Assembly (NCBI GenBank): GCA_039190895.1
Contig: JBCCXY010000004.1
Location: 9,837-73,836, forward strand
Source: Ovoidimarina sp039190895
GTDB taxonomy: Bacteria > Pseudomonadota > Alphaproteobacteria > Rhodobacterales > Rhodobacteraceae
Length of the DNA: 64,000 nucleotides
Reading direction: 5' to 3'
Part shown: in pieces, positions 15,937 through 24,483 of the stretch
Numbering within the stretch: the stretch's first letter is position 1
Layout: every line of letters begins with the position of its first letter
Notes under the pieces: model-generated
The model's input: the letters and a program-made list of their open reading frames with translations, nothing else
Databases searched by the model: none
Told to the model about the DNA's origin: nothing
Program-made: the position numbers and the translations under genes

Positions 15937-16743
15937 TCAGTGTGCCGGGGTCGTTACGGCATCCACCAGCGTACGGCCCCCGTCGACGGTCAGGATCTGC
16001 CCGGTCATGAACGCGGACGCGTCCGAGGCAAGGAATTGCGCGACATCGGCGAGTTCGTTGGCGCTCGCGATGCGGCTTAGTGGCGTGTGTTCGATGATGG
16101 CGTCGCGGATGGTGTCATCCTCCTTCAGCGCGCCTTGCAGGGACGCGCTCATCACGCTGCCGAACGCGACCGCGTTGACCCGGATACGCTTGGGGGCGAG
16201 CGCCAACGCCAGCGATTTGGTCAACTGATCCAGCGCGGCGGAGCTGACGGAATAGGCCAGCAACTCCGGCTGCGTGCGCTGCGCTGCGATGGAGGACAGG
16301 TTGATGATCGACCCGACCGGGCCTGTCGTCAGTTCCTGCGCATCGGCTTGCTTGATCATCCGCTTGGCGAACAACTGGCTCAGCCGCAGCGACGTGATCA
16401 GGTTCTGATTCAAAAGCGTGTTCACCGCGTCATCGTCCGGGTTCAGCGGATCGGACGCGATCATCTGGCGGCTGGCGTTCACGAGGATATCCACCCGGTC
16501 AAACGCGTCGATCGTGGCCGACAGAAGGTTCGCAATCGCCAGCTTCTGGCGCACATCGCCCACGAACATCCGCGCATTGCCGTCCTCGGCGATATCGCCA
16601 AGTTCTTCGGTCAACCGCTCTTCATCCATGTCGGCAAAGACGACGTTCGCCCCGCTATCCGCGAAATGCCGCGCGATGGCGAGCCCAACCCCATTCGCCG
16701 CGCCGGTGACGACGGCGGTCTTGCCCGCGATGGAAAAGCTCAT
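15937..16743 (-). CDS. SDR-family oxidoreductase
   Basis: A 268-residue short-chain dehydrogenase with the TGAANGVG cofactor loop (about residue 13), an acidic residue at the end of strand 2 (FADMDEE, which favours NAD), INLSS (about 155) and the C-terminal GQILTVDGG. The active-site Tyr lies in LLAYSVSSAAL, where the usual YxxxK reads YSVSS, so the lysine is replaced by Ser. That makes normal catalysis doubtful. It is convergent with the ribulokinase gene and probably not part of the polyol operon. No substrate can be assigned. Confidence 0.8.
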   Translation of the reverse strand: MSFSIAGKTAVVTGAANGVGLAIARHFADSGANVVFADMDEERLTEELGDIAEDGNARMFVGDVRQKLAIANLLSATIDAFDRVDILVNASRQMIASDPLNPDDDAVNTLLNQNLITSLRLSQLFAKRMIKQADAQELTTGPVGSIINLSSIAAQRTQPELLAYSVSSAALDQLTKSLALALAPKRIRVNAVAFGSVMSASLQGALKEDDTIRDAIIEHTPLSRIASANELADVAQFLASDASAFMTGQILTVDGGRTLVDAVTTPAH

Positions 16744-16747
16744 GTGA

Positions 16748-17716
16748 TCAGACCTTTGGCTGCCTCGGTCGACTGGCGCGAAACACCTTGTACGAACGGT
16801 CCCCCCCGAGGCCTGTCAGATCCCGAAAAGAGCTCTCAAGATGCGGTTCGTAGGGAAGATGGCGGTTCGCGACAAGGAAAAGCTGGCCCTTTGGCTGCAA
16901 CAGCTCTGCCGCGCGTTGGATAAAAGCGACGCCTAAACCGGGGTCCCCTTTCCGGCCTTCATGGAACGGTGGGTTCATCAAAACAGTGTCTATTCCGCCT
17001 GTTTTTCCCCATTTTCGCGCGTCGGCCCAATGAAACTCCGCCCGGGCGTCACGGACATTGAGCCGCGCACAATCCAGTGCGCGCTTCTCCGCCTCAACCA
17101 GATGCAGGGCTGTCGCTGTCTCCCGCGACAGAATCGCCTGCGCGAGGTATCCCCAACCCGCCCCAAGGTCCGCCACCACAGGACCAAGCTTCGGCGGCAG
17201 GTGTTCGGCCAGCAGGCGAGAGCCGGGGTCCGGGCCATCGGCAGAGAACACGCCAGGCTGCGTCCAGAACCTGTCGGTCCGGGTCGGACCGGGATCTGCC
17301 CAGTCGGCGACATCCGCGCCCGGACCAATGACCGCGAGCTTGCCGTGGGCCTTTGACAGCACATGCGGCACCTCGGCCCGTGATTTGAGGTCTTTCAGCA
17401 GGCTCTCAATCCCGTCGGTCTTCTGCCCGTCAATGACCACCAGCCCGTTCGTCGCGCGAACGGCATCCGCAACCCGCGCCCGTGCAGCGGCCTTTGAGCG
17501 GGGGAGGAACACCAGCGCCAAAGCCCCATCCGTCGGCTCGGTCGCCACTGTCACGCCCCGAGAGGCCCAAACGTCGTAGTCGGGACGGAAGGTCTGAATG
17601 ACGGTCAGGTCAGGGAACGGCGACAGATCGGTGTTGCCCGCGGCGCCAAACGCAACAGTCGGCACGGTTGGATCGACAGCGCCGGCGTCGATGGCGAGCG
17701 AGAGGCGAATGGACAT
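16748..17716 (-). CDS. RsmC-like class I SAM-dependent rRNA methyltransferase
   Basis: A 322-residue protein with the two-domain layout of RsmC/RlmG N2-guanine methyltransferases. The N-terminal half is a degenerate methyltransferase fold. The C-terminal half holds the SAM motif VVADLGAGWGYL (about residue 180) and the catalytic NPPFH motif (about 247), as used for exocyclic amino groups of guanine. It most likely modifies 16S rRNA, although RlmG-type specificity cannot be excluded. It lies four bases upstream of the SDR gene and may be co-transcribed with it. Confidence 0.85.
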   Translation of the reverse strand: MSIRLSLAIDAGAVDPTVPTVAFGAAGNTDLSPFPDLTVIQTFRPDYDVWASRGVTVATEPTDGALALVFLPRSKAAARARVADAVRATNGLVVIDGQKTDGIESLLKDLKSRAEVPHVLSKAHGKLAVIGPGADVADWADPGPTRTDRFWTQPGVFSADGPDPGSRLLAEHLPPKLGPVVADLGAGWGYLAQAILSRETATALHLVEAEKRALDCARLNVRDARAEFHWADARKWGKTGGIDTVLMNPPFHEGRKGDPGLGVAFIQRAAELLQPKGQLFLVANRHLPYEPHLESSFRDLTGLGGDRSYKVFRASRPRQPKV

Positions 17717-17740
17717 GGGCGGAGTGGCGGCCTGACGCGC

Positions 17741-18088
17741 CTACTCCTTCTCCATCGTGCATTGGAGGGGGTGTTGATGGCGGCGGGCGAAATCCATCAC
17801 CTGGCTGACCTTCGTTTCGGCAACCTCGTGGCTGAAGACCCCCACCACGGCAACGCCCTTCTTGTGCACCGTCAGCATCAGTTCAAACGACTGCGCGTGG
17901 GTCATGCCAAAGAACCGTTCCAGCACATGCACAACGAATTCCATCGGCGTGAAGTCATCGTTCAGCAGCATCACCTTATACAGCGGCGGCCGCTGAGTCT
18001 TGGTGCGCGTCTCAAGCAGAACACCGGTATCACCATCCTTGGAGGGTTTTTCGGGGTCAGCCATCAAAATGAAATCGAACGAGGTCAC
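17741..18088 (-). CDS. clpS: ATP-dependent Clp protease adaptor ClpS
   Basis: ClpS delivers N-degron proteins to ClpAP. The conserved core LLNDDFTPMEFVVHVLERFF (about residues 41-60) forms the N-degron pocket and is followed by the typical HKKGVAVVGVFSHEVAETK. The length is 115 residues from the GTG at 18088 or 107 from the ATG at 18064. Neither start has a strong ribosome site, so the start is uncertain. No clpA gene is within view. The divergent HAD gene begins 73 bases away. Confidence 0.93.
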   Translation of the reverse strand: MTSFDFILMADPEKPSKDGDTGVLLETRTKTQRPPLYKVMLLNDDFTPMEFVVHVLERFFGMTHAQSFELMLTVHKKGVAVVGVFSHEVAETKVSQVMDFARRHQHPLQCTMEKE

Positions 18089-18161
18089 GTAGCGCTGTCA
18101 CTCTTGGGTCCGGGATGGGAATATAGCCACTAAGGGCTGTGTGAAAAGGGGGAACCTCCGG

Positions 18162-18875
18162 ATGGCGACGAAGAATCACACCGGATTGAAGACAATCGGC
18201 TTCGATGCGGATGATACGCTGTGGCACAACGAACGGTTCTATCGCCTCACGCAAGAGCGGTTCGCGTCGCTTCTCGCCGACTATGCAGAGCCTGATCATC
18301 TCGACGACCGGTTGTTCGAGGCCGAGAAGGCGAATATCGGGCGCTACGGCTACGGCATCAAAGGCTTCACGCTGTCGATGATCGAGACGGCCATCGACGT
18401 GACCGACGGCAAAGTGCCCGCCTCGGTGATCCGCGAGTTGATCGCAGCAGGGCAGGACATGCTGGCCCACCCGATTGAGCTGTTGCCCCATGTGGGCGAA
18501 ACAGTGCGGGCGCTGTCGTCGGACTTTACCCTGGTGCTGATCACCAAGGGCGATCTTCTGGATCAGGAGCGCAAGCTGGCGCAATCCGGGCTGGGCGATT
18601 TCTTCCACGGGGTCGAGATCGTCAGTGAAAAGACCCCCGACACCTATGTGCACGCCTTCGGCCGCCATGGCACGGGGGCCGAAAGCGCGCTGATGATCGG
18701 GAACTCCATGCGCTCTGACGTGGTGCCCGCGCTGGAGGCCGGGGCCTGGGCCGCGCATGTACCGCATGAACTGGCATGGGCGCTAGAGCATGCCGAGACG
18801 CCAAGCGCCCATCCACGGTTTCGAAAGGTTAACGACCTGGGCGAAATTCCGCGCCTGGTGGCGTCGCTGGAGTAG
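18162..18875 (+). CDS. HAD-family hydrolase
   Basis: A 237-residue haloacid-dehalogenase-like phosphatase. Motif I GFDADDTLW is near residue 12, motif II LITKGD near 127, and the motif IV region MIGNSMRSDV near 178. The alpha-helical cap segment (about 25-95) resembles YjjG/FMN-phosphatase-like HADs. I chose the ATG at 18162 because AGGGGGA lies eight bases upstream; an upstream GTG at 18141 has none. Substrate unknown. Confidence 0.85.
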   Translation: MATKNHTGLKTIGFDADDTLWHNERFYRLTQERFASLLADYAEPDHLDDRLFEAEKANIGRYGYGIKGFTLSMIETAIDVTDGKVPASVIRELIAAGQDMLAHPIELLPHVGETVRALSSDFTLVLITKGDLLDQERKLAQSGLGDFFHGVEIVSEKTPDTYVHAFGRHGTGAESALMIGNSMRSDVVPALEAGAWAAHVPHELAWALEHAETPSAHPRFRKVNDLGEIPRLVASLE

Positions 18876-19050
18876 GCGTTATCTCGTGTCTCAAGGTTTT
18901 TTCGACGCAACATCCAGTAGTTGCGCGCTGGCCACGCACAAGCAGCATTAAATTAAGGTCTTTTTGGGTGTTTCCGGCTATGTTACTTTCGTCACAGTGA
19001 GCCGGACCGGGCGACAGACCTGGCGGGCCGAGGCAGAAAAGGGCAGCGTC

Positions 19051-20442
19051 GTGGTACGAACGCAGGGACTGGCAGCCCTCAAAGGGCTGGTACTATTCGT
19101 TATTTTCATTCTTTCTTCGACCGTTGTGATCGCCGCGCCTTACGCGGCGATGGTCATGGATGCGCGCACGGGTGAGGTGCTTCATTCGCGGAACGCGGAC
19201 ACGCGCCTGCATCCGGCATCGCTGACCAAGATGATGACGCTCTACATCGCGTTTCAGGCGGTCGAACGCGGCGAGATCTCGCTTGACGACCGGGTCACGA
19301 TCTCGGCCAAGGCGGCGTCCGAGCCGCCGTCGAAGCTGGGGCTCAAGTCGGGGCAGCGGATCGCGCTGCGCTATCTGATCCGGGCGGCGGCGGTGAAGTC
19401 GGCGAACGACGCGGCGACAGCGATTGCCGAGGCCATCGAGGGCTCGGAAGCGGCATTTGCCCGGCGGATGAACCGGACGGCCAAGCAGATGGGCATGACG
19501 CGGACGACGTTCCGCAATGCGCATGGGTTGACCGAGACGGGGCACATGTCGACGGCGCGCGACATGACGCTTCTGGGGCGGCGGGTGTTCTATGATTATC
19601 CGCAGTATTACAACATCTTCTCCCGCCAATCGACGCATGCGGGCATGCGCAGCGTGTCGAACACGAACAACCGTTTGCTGAACGCATATCGCGGGGCGGA
19701 CGGGATCAAGACGGGCTACACCCGCGCGGCTGGCTTCAACCTTGTGGCCTCGGCGGAGCGCGGGCAGGAACGGATCATCGCGACGGTCTTTGGCGGGCGG
19801 TCGACGGCCTCGCGGAACGCCCGGGTGGCAGAGCTGTTGGACATGGGCTTCAAACGCGCCCCATCGCGGGTAACTGTGCGGCGCCCGGCCCCGTTGGGCT
19901 ATGGCAACACGCGGACGGCGAAGGCCCCGGCGGTGCGCGCCGTGGCGACGAGCATCCGACCCAACCCCAAGCCGGGCCCCGTCGCGCCACCTCAGCCGCT
20001 GACGGCGGAACTGCAGAAATCCATCGCCGCGACGGTCGCGCAGGCACAGAAACCCGTTGTCGACCTCGACCAAAAGGCGGGGGCACTGGTGCAGTCGCTC
20101 GTGCCGCGCTCTCGGCCTGCTGCCGTGGACGTGTCGCGGGCGGTGGCCCCGGCCAACACCGTGCAGGCTGGAGAGCAGGTGGTAACGCGGCTCTCCACCT
20201 CTGGCGGGCGGCACTGGGGCATCACGGTCGGGCGCTATACCACGCGGCATCAGGCCGAAAGGGTGCTGTTGCAGACAGCCCTGCTGGAGCTTGGGACGCT
20301 CGACGAAGCGCTCCGCAAGGTGGTGGAGCGGCCCGGTGGGTTCGACGCGAACTTCGTCGGCATGTCGCAAGAACAGGCGGATGTCGCCTGCCGCCGGCTG
20401 GTCGCGCGGAACGTGGACTGTTCGGCCTTCGGCCCTGGGTGA
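19051..20442 (+). CDS. D-alanyl-D-alanine carboxypeptidase (DacF-type) with SPOR domain
   Basis: A penicillin-binding protein that trims peptidoglycan stem peptides in the periplasm. With the GTG at 19051 (AAAAGGG seven bases upstream) there is a signal peptide at residues 1-29, the catalytic SLTK at 57-60, SAN at 117-119 and KTG at 220-222, all intact. A Pro/Ala-rich linker (about 285-370) leads to a C-terminal SPOR domain (about 385-460), which binds denuded glycan strands and would place the enzyme at the division septum. Earlier starts at 18964 or 18997 lack ribosome sites. Confidence 0.9.
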   Translation: MVRTQGLAALKGLVLFVIFILSSTVVIAAPYAAMVMDARTGEVLHSRNADTRLHPASLTKMMTLYIAFQAVERGEISLDDRVTISAKAASEPPSKLGLKSGQRIALRYLIRAAAVKSANDAATAIAEAIEGSEAAFARRMNRTAKQMGMTRTTFRNAHGLTETGHMSTARDMTLLGRRVFYDYPQYYNIFSRQSTHAGMRSVSNTNNRLLNAYRGADGIKTGYTRAAGFNLVASAERGQERIIATVFGGRSTASRNARVAELLDMGFKRAPSRVTVRRPAPLGYGNTRTAKAPAVRAVATSIRPNPKPGPVAPPQPLTAELQKSIAATVAQAQKPVVDLDQKAGALVQSLVPRSRPAAVDVSRAVAPANTVQAGEQVVTRLSTSGGRHWGITVGRYTTRHQAERVLLQTALLELGTLDEALRKVVERPGGFDANFVGMSQEQADVACRRLVARNVDCSAFGPG

Positions 20443-20448
20443 GCGTGT

Positions 20449-20470
20449 GCCGGGCTGAAGCCCGGCCTAC
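20449..20470 (+). repeat. GTAGG-ended palindromic repeat, copy 2
   Basis: GCCGGGCT-GAA-GCCCGGC-type inverted repeat followed by CTAC, six bases after the carboxypeptidase stop. The stem and trailing CTAC match copies 1 and 4. It could end transcription as a hairpin, but no T-run follows. Confidence 0.7.
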
Positions 20471-20592
20471 CCTTGCCGTGACGCTGGGGAATAGGAGCCT
20501 TGCGCTTGGCGCAGTGGTGCCGGCGCGCCTGTGACCCCATGTGACCCTCCAAGCGCAGATCTCTGCGATCACCCTGAATGGAGGTACACGCC

Positions 20593-20976
20593 ATGAGCAC
20601 TCACATCATGCACACCGCCGGGCTGGGCGAGGTTTCTAAGGCCCTGCAGGCGCTGCACCAGCAGTTGCTGGGGTTCCAAGCCGATGCGGTTCGCTTCAGC
20701 GGCAGCCCGCTGCAATTGTTCGACCGGGCCACGAAAGACAGCGCGTTCGCGTGGCTGAAGCCGCTGCGTGAGGCCATTGTGGCGGTCGATGAGCGTCGGT
20801 CGGACGACGAGCCGATCACGGCGGCCGAGGCCGAAGCGCTCCGGGACCGTGTTCGCGGTTTGCTGGAGGCCGAGGCCGGTGCGTTCCGCGACGGTTTGAA
20901 CGCCGCCTTTCAGGCGCGTCCGGAGGCGGTTGTGGCCTTGGGCTCGGCGCGGAAGTCGTTGAACGATTTGGCGTGA
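20593..20976 (+). CDS. 127-residue hypothetical protein
   Basis: I do not recognise this protein. It is soluble and mostly helical, with no signal peptide or membrane segment and no cysteine. The sequence begins MSTHIMHTAGLGEVSKALQA and is rich in Ala, Glu and Arg toward the C-terminus. A GGAGG site sits eight bases before the ATG at 20593, and it is followed by a clear terminator. It stands alone between palindromic repeats. Function cannot be assigned. Confidence 0.7.
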   Translation: MSTHIMHTAGLGEVSKALQALHQQLLGFQADAVRFSGSPLQLFDRATKDSAFAWLKPLREAIVAVDERRSDDEPITAAEAEALRDRVRGLLEAEAGAFRDGLNAAFQARPEAVVALGSARKSLNDLA

Positions 20977-20979
20977 TGG

Positions 20980-21000
20980 TGCGCTAAAAGCGCATCCTAC
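20980..21000 (+). repeat. GTAGG-ended palindromic repeat, copy 3
   Basis: TGCGCT-AAA-AGCGCA inverted repeat followed by TCCTAC. The arm sequence differs from copies 1, 2 and 4, but the short loop and trailing CCTAC are the same. It begins at the fourth base after the stop of the 127-residue gene. Confidence 0.6.
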
Positions 21001-21003
21001 GTG

Positions 21004-21037
21004 GGCCGGGGGATTTGCTTCCGGCCTTTCGTTTTTT
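21004..21037 (+). terminator. rho-independent terminator
   Basis: GGCCGG and CCGGCC form a 6-bp GC stem (21004-21009 and 21021-21026) around an 11-base loop, followed by TTTCGTTTTTT. This is the clearest intrinsic terminator in the window and serves the 127-residue gene. Confidence 0.75.
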
Positions 21038-21047
21038 GGACGCGAAC

Positions 21048-21069
21048 GCCGGGCTAAAGCCCGGCCTAC
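21048..21069 (+). repeat. GTAGG-ended palindromic repeat, copy 4
   Basis: GCCGGGCT-AA-AGCCCGGC inverted repeat followed by CTAC, nearly the same as copy 2 at 20449-20470. It lies just downstream of the CBS-domain gene, which is on the opposite strand and ends at 21077. Confidence 0.7.
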
Positions 21070-21076
21070 GGCAGTT

Positions 21077-21598
21077 TCAACCGACGATGAGTTGTTTGAG
21101 TTGGAGGGCTTCGTGTTCCAGCTCGTTCAGGCGGTGGTTGATGACGTCGCCTATGGTCACCATGCCGATGACCTTGCTGCCCTCGACCACGGGCATGTGG
21201 CGGAAGCGGCCTTCGGACATGCGGCGCAGGACGTCGATCAGGCTATCTTGCAAACTGCAGGTGACGACCTCTCGCGTCATGTTCTCGGCCACTGTCTGCG
21301 GCAGGGTTTGCCCCGGCGTCTCGGCCAGTTTCCGCACGATGTCGCGCTCGGACAGGATGCCGGCCAGCCCCCCGTCCGCGCCAAGCACCACCAGCGCGCC
21401 GATCCGCTTGTCGCGCAGCACCCCGACGGCGGAAGCAATCGTGTCGCTTTCGGTTATCGTGATGATGTCACGGCCCTTGTTGCCCAGAACGTCCCCGATC
21501 GTTCCCACGTCCGCCTTGGTGTTCGTCGAGACCGACTGGCTTGAGCTGGAACGCTTGGCTTTGTCCCCGACCATTGGGGCCTGATACGATGTCGGCAT
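21077..21598 (-). CDS. CBS-domain protein
   Basis: A 173-residue soluble protein made of a tandem CBS pair (about residues 32-95 and 100-160), a Bateman module that usually senses adenine nucleotides. Motifs such as GILSERDIVR and GMVTIGDVINHR close each repeat. A Ser-rich N-terminal tail (about 1-28) and a C-terminal helix (ELEHEALQLKQLI) flank it, with no effector domain attached. GGGAGG lies seven bases before the ATG. The controlled partner is unknown. Confidence 0.85.
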   Translation of the reverse strand: MPTSYQAPMVGDKAKRSSSSQSVSTNTKADVGTIGDVLGNKGRDIITITESDTIASAVGVLRDKRIGALVVLGADGGLAGILSERDIVRKLAETPGQTLPQTVAENMTREVVTCSLQDSLIDVLRRMSEGRFRHMPVVEGSKVIGMVTIGDVINHRLNELEHEALQLKQLIVG

Positions 21599-21760
21599 AA
21601 GTGAACCTCCCTTTCGTTCACCGTTATGGCTGAGAGCAGGTTAACAAAACTGTGAATATTTGCGATTGATTTCCTTTAAGGGCGCGAAAGGCGGCTGACC
21701 GCGACGTTTCATGGCAGGAATCGCGGACTCTTGGCGTGTATGCCCAACCAGGGGTTTGAG

Positions 21761-22549
21761 ATGGGAAACGTTCGTCTTCTTGTCCGCGCGGACGACGCGG
21801 GATCCAGTTGGTCTTCGAACATGGGATGTCTGCGCGCCTGCACCCATGGGATCGCGCGAAGCGTCGAGGTGATGGTGCCGTGTCCCTGGGTGGCACATGC
21901 GGCAACGATCTTGAACGCGCATCCCGAGATCGACGTGGGCATTCATCTGACGCTGACCAGCGAGTGGGACGCTGTGAAATGGCGCCCGCTGACCGCGGCG
22001 CCCAGCCTGACAGACGACGCCGGAAACTTCCTGCCGTTGGTCATGCAACGCGACGGCGACCCGCGGCGCAGTCTGGCCGAAGCGGATTGGTCGATTGATG
22101 AGATCGCCGCAGAGCTGAGGGCGCAGATCGCGCTGGGGGTGCGCATGTTTCAGGGCGTGTCGCATATCAGTTCGCACATGGTCGCGCATTTCAAGGCGCT
22201 CGATCCCAGGATTGGCGACGTGATCACTGAGTTATGCGCAGAGTTCGGGCTGGCCGACGATGCCTTCGGGCATGGGCTGCCGAGGATTGAGGGGTACCCG
22301 AAGGTCCCACGGGATACCGCGGCGCGGACGTCTGCATTCATCCAGCAAATCGCCGATTTGCCCGAAGGCACCCATATCTTCATAGACCACCCGGCCGTGG
22401 ACTCGGCAGAGCTTCGTGCCACGGGGCATGCCGGGTACGAGGATGTGGCGGCGGATCGGGTGAGTTGTTTGGAAACACTCACAAGCCCGGACCTCCAGCG
22501 ACAGATCGAGCGGCTTGGGATCGAGCTGATCAGCTACAAGGACCTGTGA
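21761..22549 (+). CDS. YdjC/ChbG-like carbohydrate deacetylase
   Basis: A 262-residue protein of the ChbG/HpnK family, metal-dependent deacetylases of N-acetylated sugars. Signs are the N-terminal RADDAG (metal-binding Asp pair, about residues 9-12), VGIHLTLTSEW (His ligand, about 63) and ISSHMVAH (about 138). The fold is a TIM-like barrel and the length fits. I chose the ATG at 21761; an upstream TTG/ATG region from 21731 is less likely. It faces the Yej operon, with stops three bases apart. The true substrate is unknown. Confidence 0.8.
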   Translation: MGNVRLLVRADDAGSSWSSNMGCLRACTHGIARSVEVMVPCPWVAHAATILNAHPEIDVGIHLTLTSEWDAVKWRPLTAAPSLTDDAGNFLPLVMQRDGDPRRSLAEADWSIDEIAAELRAQIALGVRMFQGVSHISSHMVAHFKALDPRIGDVITELCAEFGLADDAFGHGLPRIEGYPKVPRDTAARTSAFIQQIADLPEGTHIFIDHPAVDSAELRATGHAGYEDVAADRVSCLETLTSPDLQRQIERLGIELISYKDL

Positions 22550-22552
22550 CGA

Positions 22553-24163
22553 TTACGCGACCTGACCGGCGGGGTTGAGGGCGGCGGCCATGAGTTCTTT
22601 CGTATAGGGATGCTTCGGCGCGTCAAAAATCTCGGCGGTCGAAGCCGCTTCAACCACGTCGCCCTGCTGCATGACCATGACCTTGTGGCTGAGCGCGCGG
22701 ACGACCTTCAGGTCGTGGCTGATGAAGATGTACGCCAGCCGGTTGTCCGCCTGCAGCTTGCGCAGAAGCTCCACGATCTGGACCTGAACGGTCATGTCGA
22801 GGGCCGATGTCGGCTCATCCAGCACCACCAGCCGGGGCCGCAGAATCATGGCACGGGCGATAGCGATGCGCTGGCGCTGGCCGCCAGAGAACTCGTGCGG
22901 GTAGCGGTGCATGGTGGCGGGGTCGAGGCCAACCTCCACCATGATCTCGGCCACCATCTCACTTTGCGACCGGCCCGCGTCGGTGCCGTGGATGGTGAGG
23001 CCTTCGGCGATGATCTCTACCACGCTCATGCGCGGCGACAGTGAGCCGTACGGGTCCTGAAACACAATCTGCATATCGCGCCGCAGGGGGCGCATCTGGC
23101 GGTTGCGGAGGCCTTGGATGTCACGGCCAAGAAACACCACCGGCCCGTCGGACGAAATCAGCCGCATCACTGCGAGCGCGAGCGTCGTCTTGCCTGACCC
23201 GGATTCGCCGACGATCCCCACCGTCTCCCCGGCGCGGACTGAGAATGTGGCGGCGTTGACGGCCTTCACGAAGCCAACGGTGCGCTTCAGCAGTCCGGCC
23301 TGGATCGGGAACCAGATGCGCAGGTCCTGCGTCTCGGCCACGACCTCCGCGTCGGCGGGGACAGGGGCAGGTTCACCCGTCGCCTCGGCAGACAGCAGCT
23401 TTTGCGTGTAGGGGTGTTGCGGGTTGCCGAAGATTTCCCCTGTCGGACCGGCTTCAACGATCTCACCATCCTTCATCACGCACACCCGGTCGGCGATCTG
23501 ACGGACGATGGTCAGGTCGTGGGTGATGAACAGCATGGACATGCCGAGGTCGCGCTTAAGCTCCCCCAGCAGCGTCAGGATCTGCGCCTGAATGGTGACG
23601 TCGAGGGCAGTGGTCGGCTCATCGGCGATCAGCAACTCCGGACCATTGGCCAGTGCCATCGCGATCATAACACGCTGCCGCTGCCCGCCCGATAACTGGT
23701 GCGGATAGGCGCCGAGGCGGCTTTCCGGGTTGTGGATGCCAACCTGGTTGAGCAGTTCAAGGATCTTCGCCCGCGCCGCATCCCCGGTTAGGCCCTGGTG
23801 CAGCGTCAGGCTTTCGGCCAACTGTTTTTCCAGCGTGTGGAGGGGGTTCAGCGATGTCATCGGCTCTTGAAATATGAAGCTGACGTCGTTGCCGCGGACG
23901 GCGCGCAAGCGTGTCTCGGACGCGCGCACCATCTCTTCCCCGTTGTAGCGGACCGATCCGTCGATTTGCGCGCTGTCGGGCAGGAGCGACACGGTGGACA
24001 GCGCGGTGACCGACTTGCCCGACCCGGATTCCCCCACCAGCGCGACCGTTTCGCCGCGCGCGAGGTCGAAGGACACCCCCTTGACGGCCTTGGACGTCTT
24101 GCCGTCTTGCCGGAAGGAGACGGTGAGGTCGCGGACCTCAAGGATGTTGTCTGTCGTCGTCAT
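22553..24163 (-). CDS. yejF: peptide/microcin C-type ABC transporter ATP-binding protein YejF
   Basis: A 536-residue ATPase with two fused nucleotide-binding domains. The first has Walker A GESGSGKS (about residue 43), signature LSGGQRQR and Walker B LLIADEPT. The second has GESGSGKTT (about 320), FSGGQRQR and LVVLDEPT. The fused arrangement is diagnostic of YejF. It powers uptake of oligopeptides or peptide-nucleotide compounds through YejB/YejE. The ATG at 24163 overlaps the stop of the upstream small membrane gene (ATGA). Confidence 0.92.
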   Translation of the reverse strand: MTTTDNILEVRDLTVSFRQDGKTSKAVKGVSFDLARGETVALVGESGSGKSVTALSTVSLLPDSAQIDGSVRYNGEEMVRASETRLRAVRGNDVSFIFQEPMTSLNPLHTLEKQLAESLTLHQGLTGDAARAKILELLNQVGIHNPESRLGAYPHQLSGGQRQRVMIAMALANGPELLIADEPTTALDVTIQAQILTLLGELKRDLGMSMLFITHDLTIVRQIADRVCVMKDGEIVEAGPTGEIFGNPQHPYTQKLLSAEATGEPAPVPADAEVVAETQDLRIWFPIQAGLLKRTVGFVKAVNAATFSVRAGETVGIVGESGSGKTTLALAVMRLISSDGPVVFLGRDIQGLRNRQMRPLRRDMQIVFQDPYGSLSPRMSVVEIIAEGLTIHGTDAGRSQSEMVAEIMVEVGLDPATMHRYPHEFSGGQRQRIAIARAMILRPRLVVLDEPTSALDMTVQVQIVELLRKLQADNRLAYIFISHDLKVVRALSHKVMVMQQGDVVEAASTAEIFDAPKHPYTKELMAAALNPAGQVA

Positions 24164-24483
24164 CCGCTGTTCAGGAGCCATATCATGCCAGCGCTCCACA
24201 CCGCGAAGACAATCACGGCGATCTGGAAGAAGCGGCTGGGGGTTCGGTTCATCAGTCTCAGCGCGAGCGCCCCGAAGGTGCCGAAGGTGGCGGGGCCCAG
24301 CGGGCCCAGCAGGGTGATCGCAGCATTGCGTATCATCGGGCCCGCGTCGGGCGTGTCGATGATCATGTCGACGCCGAAGCGCCACGAGAACAGGGCGAGG
24401 CACATGGCGCAGACAGCAACGGCGAGGCGGTAAGCCATGCCGAGGGCGGATTTACGGGGCGGGGTGTTGGCGATGTCTGTCAT
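24160..24483 (-). CDS. small three-helix membrane protein inside the yej operon
   Basis: A 107-residue protein I do not recognise. It has three likely transmembrane segments (about residues 17-36, 52-74 and 84-104) with an Arg-containing loop (LRLMNRTPSR) before the last. Both ends overlap neighbours by four bases (ATGA with yejE upstream and with yejF downstream), so it is coupled to the transporter on both sides. The standard yejABEF operon has no such gene. A role in assembly or regulation of the transporter is an inference from this placement. Confidence 0.75.
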   Translation of the reverse strand: MTDIANTPPRKSALGMAYRLAVAVCAMCLALFSWRFGVDMIIDTPDAGPMIRNAAITLLGPLGPATFGTFGALALRLMNRTPSRFFQIAVIVFAVWSAGMIWLLNSG

